In this document: positions 22,735 through 31,011 of the stretch, one piece after another
Numbering within the stretch: the first letter of the stretch is position 1
How the letters are laid out: the number at the start of each line of letters is the position of its first letter
Assembly: GCA_900771195.1 (NCBI GenBank)
Contig: CAAGMZ010000005.1
Location: 1-64,000, forward strand
Length of the DNA: 64,000 nucleotides
Reading direction: 5' to 3'
From: Lachnospiraceae bacterium
Lineage (GTDB): Bacteria; Bacillota; Clostridia; Lachnospirales; Lachnospiraceae
Position numbers and translations under genes: made by a program
Notes under the pieces: generated by a model
Seen by the model: only the letters and a program-made list of their open reading frames with translations
Databases searched by the model: none
What the model was told of the DNA's origin: nothing

Positions 22735-23955
22735 TTATCTAAGTACAAGCTTTTTGAAGTTCTTTTTTCCTCTTTTGATGACGATTCCGTCGCCGAAATC
22801 ATCTCTGGTGTAAGTTTTTTTGAAATCTGTTTCCTTCTCGCCGTTAACGGTAACACCGCCCTGCTCAATGTTGCGGCGTGCATCTGAACGTGTGGCACAG
22901 AGACCGCCTTTTACGATAAGTGTTATAAGGTCAACAGCGCCATCCCTGAAATCTTCATCGGAAACTTCTGCTTCGGGGATATTACTCATGTCGCCAGAAC
23001 CGAAGGCCATATGTGCACTTTCCCTTGCCTTGTCAGCCTCTTCTTTGCCGTGGACAAGGGATGTAAGCTCATAAGCAAGAATTTCCTTGGCTTCGTTAAG
23101 CTGCGAGCCTTTCCAGGATTCCATCTTTGCAATTTCATCGAGAGGAAGGAATGTAAGCATTTTAAGACACTTTATTACATCAGCGTCATCAATGTTTCTC
23201 CAGTACTGGAAGAATTCGTAAGGCGAAGTCTTCTCCGGATCAAGCCATACGGCACCCTTCTGGGTCTTTCCCATCTTCTTGCCTTCTGAGTTGAGAAGGA
23301 GGTTGATTGTCATGGCAGAAGCGTCCTTGCCAAGCTTACGGCGGACAAGCTCGGTGCCGGCAAGCATATTGCTCCACTGGTCGTCGCCGCCGAACTGAAG
23401 GTTGCAGCCGTATTTCTGGAAAAGTGTGTAGAAATCATAAGCCTGCATAATCATGTAGTTGAACTCAAGGAAGCTTAAGCCCTTTTCCATTCTCTGCTTG
23501 TAGCACTCTGCCGTGAGCATTCTGTTTACCGAAAAGTGAGGACCTACCTCACGAAGCACGTCAATGTAGTTGAGATCCATGAGCCAGTCGGCGTTGTTTA
23601 CAAGAAGTGCTTTGTCATCGCTGAAATCTATGAAACGGCTCATCTGCTTCTTAAAACATGCGACATTATGCTCGATTGTTTCTTTAGTCATCATCTGGCG
23701 CATATCATTACGGCCTGAAGGGTCGCCGATCATTGCGGTACCCCCGCCGATAAGAGCGATTGGCTTGTTGCCTGCCTCCTGAAGACGTTTCATAAGGCAC
23801 AGAGCCATGAAATGCCCTACATGAAGACTGTCCGCTGTGGGGTCAAAACCAATGTAAAATACCGCTTTACCCGAATTGACGAGCTCGCGGATAAGGGGCT
23901 CGTCCGTAACCTGTGCAATCAGGCCTCTGGCCTGAAGCTCTTCGTATATACCCAT
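22735..23955 (-). CDS. tyrS: Tyrosyl-tRNA synthetase
   Basis: 406 residues, bacterial TyrRS of normal length. HIGH motif as HVGH (SLHVGHFMALCL), tyrosine pocket residues in the GGDDQWSNMLAGTEL stretch, KMSKS as KMGKT, and an S4 RNA-binding domain at the C-terminus (about 340-406, RRNIEQGGVTVNGEKE). Attaches tyrosine to tRNA-Tyr. The 147-base gap to the divergent gene upstream has no room for a T-box leader. AAGGAG lies before the start. Confidence 0.96.
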   Translation of the reverse strand: MGIYEELQARGLIAQVTDEPLIRELVNSGKAVFYIGFDPTADSLHVGHFMALCLMKRLQEAGNKPIALIGGGTAMIGDPSGRNDMRQMMTKETIEHNVACFKKQMSRFIDFSDDKALLVNNADWLMDLNYIDVLREVGPHFSVNRMLTAECYKQRMEKGLSFLEFNYMIMQAYDFYTLFQKYGCNLQFGGDDQWSNMLAGTELVRRKLGKDASAMTINLLLNSEGKKMGKTQKGAVWLDPEKTSPYEFFQYWRNIDDADVIKCLKMLTFLPLDEIAKMESWKGSQLNEAKEILAYELTSLVHGKEEADKARESAHMAFGSGDMSNIPEAEVSDEDFRDGAVDLITLIVKGGLCATRSDARRNIEQGGVTVNGEKETDFKKTYTRDDFGDGIVIKRGKKNFKKLVLR

Positions 23956-23989
23956 TATTTTCTCCTTTATAATGCCTTTAATAAAGAGA

Positions 23990-24018
23990 ATTTTAGACTA
24001 TAAGCTTTTGAAAGTCAA
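23990..24018 (-). promoter_or_regulatory. tyrS promoter
   Basis: On the minus strand TTGACT (24018-24013), 17 bases, TAAAAT (23995-23990), about 35 bases before the tyrS start. Confidence 0.6.
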
Positions 24019-24026
24019 CTACGAGG

Positions 24027-24055
24027 TTTACTTTTTTATCAAAGTGTAATATGAT
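24027..24055 (+). promoter_or_regulatory. Promoter of the surface O-acylation cluster
   Basis: TTTACT (24027-24032), 17 bases, TATGAT (24050-24055), divergent from the tyrS promoter and 47 bases before the first gene. Confidence 0.5.
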
Positions 24056-24102
24056 GTAGTGGCAGTCTGACGGAAGAGCGGCTGCAGAAAGGTTTGGAAA
24101 AT

Positions 24103-24672
24103 ATGAGGAAAAAAAGATTAATGACACTTGCTGCCGCAATGGTTATGGCTTTGACCATGTGCAGTTGTGCCGGAAAGGGCAGCGGTGCGGCAACAGAGCC
24201 CGCGGGCGGAACTTCTGCGCAGACGCAGGAGAATACGCAGAAGCAGGGAGAGGCACAGGAATTCAAGGCCTGTGGAGAAATTGTGGACGAGATTCTTAAA
24301 AAAGTTACCGACACCCACAATAACACAAGGACGGTCTATGGTGAAGACACATATGACCAGTATTTTGATTATCTGTACAAGTCAGACCTTGATAAGATTG
24401 ATGACGGGGCGTTTGCCTATGCGTCGGAGGCTTATGCTGACGAGATTACGGTAGTGCATTTTAAGGATGAAAGCGATGCAGCAGCGTTTAAGAATAAGCT
24501 TTCAGACAGAATTGAACGGAGAATGCAGGATTTTAACGGTTATAAGCCGGAAGAAGTGAAGAAGCTTGAGCATGCACAGATATATGTGGAGGGCCGGTAT
24601 GCCGTTATGGCAGTTGCCGATAACGCAGAAGGCATAATAGATGCATTTAAGGATATTACAAAAGGAGAATGA
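24103..24672 (+). CDS. DUF4358-family lipoprotein
   Basis: 189 residues from ATG 24103 (a TTG at 24094 also is in frame). Signal peptide MRKKRLMTLAAAMVMALTMCSC: lipidation could be at Cys20 or Cys22. A Thr/Gln-rich linker follows, then a DUF4358-type domain of about 130 residues with DGAFAYASEAYADEITVVHFKDESDA. Function unknown; these lipoproteins recur beside MBOAT and DHHW genes in Firmicutes, as here. The stop overlaps the next frame. Confidence 0.8.
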   Translation: MRKKRLMTLAAAMVMALTMCSCAGKGSGAATEPAGGTSAQTQENTQKQGEAQEFKACGEIVDEILKKVTDTHNNTRTVYGEDTYDQYFDYLYKSDLDKIDDGAFAYASEAYADEITVVHFKDESDAAAFKNKLSDRIERRMQDFNGYKPEEVKKLEHAQIYVEGRYAVMAVADNAEGIIDAFKDITKGE

Positions 24673-24677
24673 CGAAC

Positions 24678-25889
24678 ATGAAGAAAAGAAGTTTTATTAT
24701 ACCGTTAGTGATAGTTTTTGTGGTTCTGGCAGCTGCGCTGGGCGTACAGACATTTTTTATGATAAAGGCCGGTAAAGAAAAGGATGATGCGATAAAAGCA
24801 CTCACAGAGCAGAATGAGAAGCTGGAGGAATTTGTAGAGAAAAATTTCAGCGTGGACATTGATGAGTGGGATGGCACCAAGGTTGCGCTTACTGAGAAAA
24901 GAATTATCTCAGTGATAAAAAATGCAATGGAAGAGTATGCAGGAGTAGATACTTCCATGCTGGATGATGTAGAGACATTAGAGGATCTGATTGCCGCCCT
25001 TGAAGAAGGTGAGTTCGGATGGGAGGTTCATGAAATATACGATGACACTGCAGTAGTTGAGGCGTATAAGAACAATGACGACAGCGGACTCTCGGATGAG
25101 GATAAATATGTTCTTGAGACGGCATCAAAGGTTATCGATGAAGTTATAGAGGACGGAATGACCGATTATGAAAAAGAGCTTGCCATATACAACTGGCAGT
25201 TTAACTATGTGAGATACGATGAAAGCCATTTTTCGCCAATACCGACAGATGAAGGCGATAATTATACACCCTACGGAGTATTCAAGACCCATGAGGCAAT
25301 ATGTGTAGGCAATGCAACCACATTTAAGCTTTTCATGGATATGCTTGATATTGACTGCATGATAATACATTCAACCGAGGAAGGCGAACATGCATGGAAT
25401 CTGGTTTGTCTTGACGGGGACTGGTATCATGTTGACCTGACATTTGACGGCGGAAGCGAAGAGCCTGATTACGCGTATTTTAACGTTCCGGACAGCTTTA
25501 AGCTTGATGATGGATATCCCTGGGATACAAGCGAATTCCCGGCAGCGGAAGGCACCAGATATACATATGTTTTCAAGAATTCCGTAGAAGTAAGCGATAT
25601 CAAGGAAATTCCGGCACTTGTAAAAGAAAGACTTGATAACGGCGGCGGAAACCTTTTCATCAGAGCGGATGAGGAACTGCCCGGCTTTGAAGCGGTTGTG
25701 GAGAGAATTTCCAACAGGCTTTCTAACCGTGATGATGTATGGGTTTATAGCGGAGAAATCAGAGTGGCAGATGATACCTATATCTATGAGATAGACATTG
25801 AGGTTTATGACGATGACTGGGGATATGACCAGCCTGACGATACAGAACTCAGTGATGAAATGAAAGAACTGATAGACGGTATGTTCTAG
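24678..25889 (+). CDS. Membrane-anchored transglutaminase-like protein
   Basis: 403 residues from ATG 24678; GGAG at 24664-24667 fits this start better than ATG 24669, which sits on the RBS. One N-terminal helix (about 7-29), a coiled-coil-like stretch (EKDDAIKALTEQNEKLEEF), then a transglutaminase-like fold with the cysteine of HEAICVGNA, histidine of GEHAWNL and aspartate of YHVDLTFD as a papain-like triad. It is expected outside the membrane. The family includes peptidases and cross-linking enzymes; exact role unknown. It is part of the cluster with MBOAT and DHHW. Confidence 0.82.
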   Translation: MKKRSFIIPLVIVFVVLAAALGVQTFFMIKAGKEKDDAIKALTEQNEKLEEFVEKNFSVDIDEWDGTKVALTEKRIISVIKNAMEEYAGVDTSMLDDVETLEDLIAALEEGEFGWEVHEIYDDTAVVEAYKNNDDSGLSDEDKYVLETASKVIDEVIEDGMTDYEKELAIYNWQFNYVRYDESHFSPIPTDEGDNYTPYGVFKTHEAICVGNATTFKLFMDMLDIDCMIIHSTEEGEHAWNLVCLDGDWYHVDLTFDGGSEEPDYAYFNVPDSFKLDDGYPWDTSEFPAAEGTRYTYVFKNSVEVSDIKEIPALVKERLDNGGGNLFIRADEELPGFEAVVERISNRLSNRDDVWVYSGEIRVADDTYIYEIDIEVYDDDWGYDQPDDTELSDEMKELIDGMF

Positions 25890-25899
25890 GTGCAGCTAT

Positions 25900-27270
25900 A
25901 TGGTATTTTCGGGACTTATATTTCTGTTTATGTTTCTTCCGGCAGTGATACTTCTTTACTACATCTGCCCGGCAAGATTCAGAAACGCAGTGCTGCTTCT
26001 GGCAAGCCTTGTGTTTTATGCGTGGGGTGAGCCGAAGTATATATTGATAATGATTTTTTCGGCAGTCTTTAATTATGTTATGGGACTGCTCACGGGAAAA
26101 TACAGGGACGGCGGGAAGACCGTCCCTGCCAGAGTGTGCCTTATTGCCTCGGTTGCAGGCAATCTGGCACTTCTTGTTGTATTTAAGTATGTTGGCAATT
26201 ATATCGGATTAAGGCTTCCTATCGGAATTTCCTTTTACACATTTCAGGCGATGTCTTACGTGATTGATGTGTACAGGGGAGGAGTGCCGGCTCAGCGCAG
26301 CTTCCTTAATTTTGCCACATACATTACCATGTTCCCGCAGCTTATAGCAGGACCTATCGTGCGGTATGCCGATGTGGAAAAGCAGCTTGTGAAAAGGGAT
26401 GTGTCCGTTGATAAATTTGCCTGCGGGGTAAGGCGTTTTATTGTGGGACTTGCTAAAAAAGTACTTCTTGCCAATATGGTCGGAAAGCTGTGGGAGTATT
26501 CGTTGGCAACGCCGGCAGATGAGAGAACGGTAGTGCTTTCATGGCTGGGCGCACTTGCTTTTACCTTCCAGATATATTTTGACTTCTCGGGTTATTCTGA
26601 CATGGCGATAGGTCTTGGCAAGATGTTTGGGTTTGACTATAACGAGAATTTCAATTATCCGTATGTGTCTAAAAGCATAACCGAATTCTGGAGAAGATGG
26701 CATATTTCGCTGGGGAGCTGGTTCAGGGAGTATGTGTATATTCCGTTGGGAGGCAACAGGAAGGGAATTTTGAGGCAGGTGATTAACATACTTATCGTCT
26801 GGGCGCTTACGGGAATCTGGCACGGTGCGACGCCCAACTTCCTTTTGTGGGGACTTTATTTCGGAGTTCTTCTGATACTTGAAAAAGTCTTTCTGGGAAA
26901 AATACTGGAACGTATCCCCAGGGTGTTTTCACACATATATGCGATGCTTCTGGTAGTGATGGGCTGGGTTCTTTTTGCCATAGATGACCGGAAGCTTCTG
27001 GGAGGCTATGTTGCGGACATGTTTGCATCGCCGGCAGGCTTTTGCAACGGAGGCACGATATATATGCTGTGCGGATACGGAATACTGCTTGTGATATGTA
27101 TTCTTGGCAGTCTCAGGCTTCCGGCAGTTATCGCTGGAAAGCTTCAAAAGAAGATGCACACTGTTCCACGAATTATATTGAATATTCTTTTTTACGGAAT
27201 CATGTTTCTGGCATGCGTGAGTCTGATTGTTGGGGATTCGTACAATCCGTTTTTGTATTTCAGATTTTAG
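25900..27270 (+). CDS. MBOAT-family membrane O-acyltransferase (AlgI/DltB-like)
   Basis: 456 residues, about ten to twelve helices. Starts MVFSGLIFLFMFLP as typical for bacterial MBOATs. Conserved LPIGISFYTFQAMSYVIDVYRG, FDFSGYSDMAIGLGKMFGF, FWRRWHISL, and the catalytic histidine in TGIWHGATPNFLLWG. MBOATs pass acyl groups across the membrane to an extracellular acceptor, with a partner such as the DHHW protein encoded next. A surface polysaccharide or teichoic acid is the probable acceptor. Confidence 0.93.
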   Translation: MVFSGLIFLFMFLPAVILLYYICPARFRNAVLLLASLVFYAWGEPKYILIMIFSAVFNYVMGLLTGKYRDGGKTVPARVCLIASVAGNLALLVVFKYVGNYIGLRLPIGISFYTFQAMSYVIDVYRGGVPAQRSFLNFATYITMFPQLIAGPIVRYADVEKQLVKRDVSVDKFACGVRRFIVGLAKKVLLANMVGKLWEYSLATPADERTVVLSWLGALAFTFQIYFDFSGYSDMAIGLGKMFGFDYNENFNYPYVSKSITEFWRRWHISLGSWFREYVYIPLGGNRKGILRQVINILIVWALTGIWHGATPNFLLWGLYFGVLLILEKVFLGKILERIPRVFSHIYAMLLVVMGWVLFAIDDRKLLGGYVADMFASPAGFCNGGTIYMLCGYGILLVICILGSLRLPAVIAGKLQKKMHTVPRIILNILFYGIMFLACVSLIVGDSYNPFLYFRF

Positions 27271-27283
27271 GGGGGAGACAGTT

Positions 27284-28387
27284 ATGAAAAAAGAAAATCT
27301 TATAACCGTAATCCTTTTTCTTACAGTAATTTTCGGATTGGGAGGAGCCTTCTGGATAGTAAAGGACAGGGATTTTTCGGAAAATGAAAACCGGTATCTT
27401 GCAAAAGCACCTGAGATTACGATGAAGTCAGTACTGGACGGTGAATTCATGGACCGGGCGGAGGATTATGTATCTGACCAGTTTGTGCTCAGAGATGGGT
27501 TTATGGCAGCGGCCTCAACGCTTCAGAGATCCGCCGGAAAGCAGGACATCAATGAAGTCTATGTGGGTAAGGACGGATATTTTATCCCCAAGACGGAAGA
27601 GCGGGATGTGGACCGGGAACTGTTTGAAAGCAATATAAAGAGTGTCAACAGCTTTTTTGAAAAGTGTGATATATCAGGGAAAAAGGTGATGATGATTATT
27701 CCCACGGCATCGCTGGTTCTTGAAGACAGGCTTCCGGCAAATGCACCGGAATTTGACCAGACGGAGGCAATTTCGCAGATATGTGAAGGAATAAGCCGGG
27801 GAACAGTTATTGATGTTACTGACTGTCTTATGGCAGATGAAGCTCAGACATATTATAAGACAGACCACCACTGGACAACATACGGGGCATATGACGGATA
27901 CAGGAGGTATTGCGAACTGTATGGGAGAAGTGTCGGGGACAGCGGTAAAAATTGGATTACTGTCACTGAAAATTTCAGGGGAAGTCTGTATTCCAAGGTA
28001 CTTCTTCCGGGATGTGAATATGATGACATTGTGGCAGTGCCTGAGCCTTCATGCAGCGTGATATGCGATGGCATGCCCGGTAACCTTTATCACTATGAGG
28101 CTCTTTCCGCCAAGGATAAATATAATTTTTTCCTGGGAGGTAATTATGGAAAGGTCGAGATAAAGGGAAACGGAACGGGTAATCTGCTGGTTATAAAGGA
28201 TTCCTTTGCCAATTGCTTTGTCCCTTTTCTGATTGATGATTACGCGGAAATCACAATGATAGATTTGCGTTATTATATGGGGAGCCCCAAAGCGTTACTT
28301 GACGGCAAAAGCATTACGGATGTGCTTGTTTTATACAATATTTCCAATTTCCGGGAGGATGAAAATATAATAAAACTGGGATTGTAA
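27284..28387 (+). CDS. DHHW-motif protein (AlgX/AlgJ-like SGNH acetyltransferase)
   Basis: 367 residues from ATG 27284 with GGGGGGAG before it. N-terminal helix (about 8-27), then an SGNH-like outer domain. The family motif DHHWTTYGAYDGY is present, as is the serine segment VIKDSFANCFVPFL and the N-terminal ENRYLAKAPE segment. With MBOAT it should attach acetyl or other acyl groups to an exported polymer. The two genes are 13 bases apart. Confidence 0.87.
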   Translation: MKKENLITVILFLTVIFGLGGAFWIVKDRDFSENENRYLAKAPEITMKSVLDGEFMDRAEDYVSDQFVLRDGFMAAASTLQRSAGKQDINEVYVGKDGYFIPKTEERDVDRELFESNIKSVNSFFEKCDISGKKVMMIIPTASLVLEDRLPANAPEFDQTEAISQICEGISRGTVIDVTDCLMADEAQTYYKTDHHWTTYGAYDGYRRYCELYGRSVGDSGKNWITVTENFRGSLYSKVLLPGCEYDDIVAVPEPSCSVICDGMPGNLYHYEALSAKDKYNFFLGGNYGKVEIKGNGTGNLLVIKDSFANCFVPFLIDDYAEITMIDLRYYMGSPKALLDGKSITDVLVLYNISNFREDENIIKLGL

Positions 28388-28451
28388 AAAGCAGAAAATT
28401 CTGTTATCATTATTAGTCAGAGTACACGAACTGATATCGGAGGAATTCATT

Positions 28452-30116
28452 ATGGAAAATGAAGAAACATTATCCAAAAATTTTATTGAACAGATAATTG
28501 ACAAGGATATAGAGGAAGGTCACTGTAAGGCAGTGATGACCCGTTTTCCTCCGGAGCCTAACGGTTATCTTCATATAGGACACGCAAAGTCCATACTTCT
28601 CAACTATGGACTTGCTAAGGAGTACGGTGGAAAGTTCAATCTCAGATTTGACGATACCAATCCTACCAAGGAAAAGGATGAGTATGTCGAGTCCATTATT
28701 GCCGATGTGAAATGGCTTGGGGCTGATTTTGAGGACAGACTTTACTTTGCATCGGATTATTTTGATATTATGTATGAGTCAGCGGTCAGGCTTATTAAGA
28801 AGGGCAAGGCGTATGTGTGCGATTTGTCTGCCGAGCAGATAAAGGAATACCGCGGAACACTTACGGAACCGGGTAAAAACAGTCCTTACAGAGACCGTTC
28901 CGTTGAGGAGAACCTTGAACTTTTCGAAAATATGAAGAATGGCATGTACGCAGACGGGGAGAAGGTCCTTCGTGCCAAAATAGACATGGCATCGCCCAAC
29001 ATCAATATGCGTGACCCGGTAATATACCGTGTGGCACATCAGTCGCATCAGAGACAGGGCGACAAGTGGTGCATCTATCCCATGTATGATTTTGCCCATC
29101 CCATAGAGGATGCCATAGAGGGAGTGACACATTCCATCTGTACACTTGAGTTTGAGGACCACAGACCGCTTTATAACTGGGTGGTCAATGAGCTTGAGTA
29201 CGAGAATCCGCCCAAGCAGATTGAATTTGCAAAGCTTTATCTCACCAATGTGGTGACAGGAAAGAGATATATCAAGAGACTTGTGGATGAAGGAATAGTT
29301 GACGGCTGGGATGACCCCAGACTCGTTACGCTTGCAGCTCTCAAAAGACGCGGTTATACGCCTGAATCAATCAGGATGTTTGTTGACCTGGTCGGCGTAA
29401 CAAAGGCTAACGGCTCTGTTGATTATGCAATGCTCGAATACTGCATCAGGGAAGACCTTAAGCTCAAAAAATCCCGTGTCATGGCAGTTCTTGACCCGGT
29501 GAAGCTTATCATAGACAATTATCCGGAAGGTCAGACGGAGATGCTTGAGGTTCCCAATAACCTTGAGAATCCGGAGCTCGGTACCAGGCAGGTACCATTT
29601 GGCCGTGAGCTTTATATAGAGCGCGAGGACTTTATGGAGGAGCCGCCCAAGAAATATTACAGGCTGTATCCGGGCAATGAAGTGCGCCTGATGAATGCTT
29701 ATTTTGTTAAGTGTGTAAGCTTTGAAAAGGATGAAAACGGCAGGGTGACAGAGATTCACTGCACTTATGACCCTGAGACCAAGAGCGGCTCGGGATTTGA
29801 GGGACGTAAGGTTAAGGGAACAATCCACTGGGTAAGCGTTCCTGATGCCATCACTGTTGAGGCGAGACTTTATGAGAATATCATAGATGAGGAAAAAGGC
29901 GTCTACAATGAGGACGGAAGCCTTAACCTCAACCCTGATTCCCTTAAGGTTGTGGAAAAGTGCTATGTTGAGCCTTCCGTAAAGGACGCGAAGGCGTATG
30001 ACAGCTTCCAGTTTGTCAGAAACGGATTTTTCTGTGTTGACAGCAAGGATTCAACGGACGAGCAACTTGTATTTAACAGGATTGTATCGCTTAAGAGCTC
30101 ATTTAAGCTGAATTAG
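28452..30116 (+). CDS. glnS: Glutaminyl-tRNA synthetase
   Basis: 554 residues. Class I synthetase with HIGH as HIGHAKS, FPPEPNGYLHIGH at the N-terminus, LRFDDTNP, and the GlnRS anticodon-binding beta-barrels (about 340-554). The KMSKS loop is replaced by VTGKRYIKRL where Escherichia coli has MSKRKL, a form I associate with clostridial GlnRS. Charges tRNA-Gln directly; whether GatCAB is also present cannot be told here. GGAGG precedes the start. Confidence 0.95.
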   Translation: MENEETLSKNFIEQIIDKDIEEGHCKAVMTRFPPEPNGYLHIGHAKSILLNYGLAKEYGGKFNLRFDDTNPTKEKDEYVESIIADVKWLGADFEDRLYFASDYFDIMYESAVRLIKKGKAYVCDLSAEQIKEYRGTLTEPGKNSPYRDRSVEENLELFENMKNGMYADGEKVLRAKIDMASPNINMRDPVIYRVAHQSHQRQGDKWCIYPMYDFAHPIEDAIEGVTHSICTLEFEDHRPLYNWVVNELEYENPPKQIEFAKLYLTNVVTGKRYIKRLVDEGIVDGWDDPRLVTLAALKRRGYTPESIRMFVDLVGVTKANGSVDYAMLEYCIREDLKLKKSRVMAVLDPVKLIIDNYPEGQTEMLEVPNNLENPELGTRQVPFGRELYIEREDFMEEPPKKYYRLYPGNEVRLMNAYFVKCVSFEKDENGRVTEIHCTYDPETKSGSGFEGRKVKGTIHWVSVPDAITVEARLYENIIDEEKGVYNEDGSLNLNPDSLKVVEKCYVEPSVKDAKAYDSFQFVRNGFFCVDSKDSTDEQLVFNRIVSLKSSFKLN

Positions 30117-30130
30117 TCGGAGGTGTTTGC

Positions 30131-30988
30131 ATGGGCGATATTTTTTCGGGACTTGAGTCCATGGGACTTGGAAGTCTTTCCAACATGAGTATATATGATG
30201 AGGATAAGAAGGAATCCCATTCAGGTAACGGCGGTTCGAAGCCGCAGGAACAGGTGATGAGTGAGGCAGACTACATCTTTGACAAAAAGATGCAGTGCCC
30301 TGTCTGTAATTCGGAATTCAAGGTGAAGGCCGTCAAGACAGGAAAGGCACGCCTTATAGGTTCCGATTCGGATCTTCGCCCTAAATATGCAGGAATTGAT
30401 TCGATAAAGTATGATGCGATAGTATGTCCCAATTGCGGCTATGCTGCGCTCAGCAGATTCTTCAGCTATATGACATCAATACAGGCCAGATTTATCAGAG
30501 AAGGGATTACCGCTCATTTTAAGAAGCTGCCCGAAACCGGCGATATTTATACATATGATGAGGCAATAAGCAGATACAAGCTTGCACTTTTGAATTCAGT
30601 TGTCAAAAAAGCCAAGAACAGCGAACGTGCTTACACCTGCCTGAAGATTGCATGGCTTTACAGAGGGAAAAAGGAAAATCTTCCTGCTGACACGCCTAAT
30701 TATAATGCGGTTAAGGTTGAGTGTGACAAAAATGAGCTTGAGATGATAAATAATGCGTACGCCGGATTTCTGACAAGCCGCGATAAAGAAGATTATCCCA
30801 TATGCGGAATGGATGAGGCAACCTTTGACTATCTGATTGCCGACCTTGCCAACAGAGTGGGGCAGTATGAGGTTTCAGAGAAGATGGCCGCTACAGTGAT
30901 AATGTCGCGTGCCGCCAGTGGCAGGATTAAGGAAAAAGCCCGTGACCTTCGTGAGGAGGTCAAGAAAAAGCTTGCTAAAAAAGCTTAA
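30131..30988 (+). CDS. DUF2225 family protein with zinc-ribbon-like cysteines
   Basis: 285 residues. Two CxxC pairs (MQCPVCNSEF and IVCPNCGYA) about 45 residues apart probably bind zinc, followed by a helical TPR-like region with two or more repeats (SRYKLALLNSVVKKAKNSERAYTCLKIAWLYR). The DUF2225 family is widespread in clostridia and function is unknown. It follows glnS by 14 bases and precedes the LTA-synthase-like gene. Confidence 0.85.
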   Translation: MGDIFSGLESMGLGSLSNMSIYDEDKKESHSGNGGSKPQEQVMSEADYIFDKKMQCPVCNSEFKVKAVKTGKARLIGSDSDLRPKYAGIDSIKYDAIVCPNCGYAALSRFFSYMTSIQARFIREGITAHFKKLPETGDIYTYDEAISRYKLALLNSVVKKAKNSERAYTCLKIAWLYRGKKENLPADTPNYNAVKVECDKNELEMINNAYAGFLTSRDKEDYPICGMDEATFDYLIADLANRVGQYEVSEKMAATVIMSRAASGRIKEKARDLREEVKKKLAKKA

Positions 30989-31011
30989 TTTACTTTTTGG
31001 GAGGAATTAAT

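Noticed and set aside
23956..24102. T-box leader before tyrS
   Set aside because: The gap is only about 147 bases, holds two divergent promoters, and shows no T-box sequence.
28388..28451. T-box or riboswitch before glnS
   Set aside because: Only 64 bases with no recognisable structure beyond the ribosome binding site.
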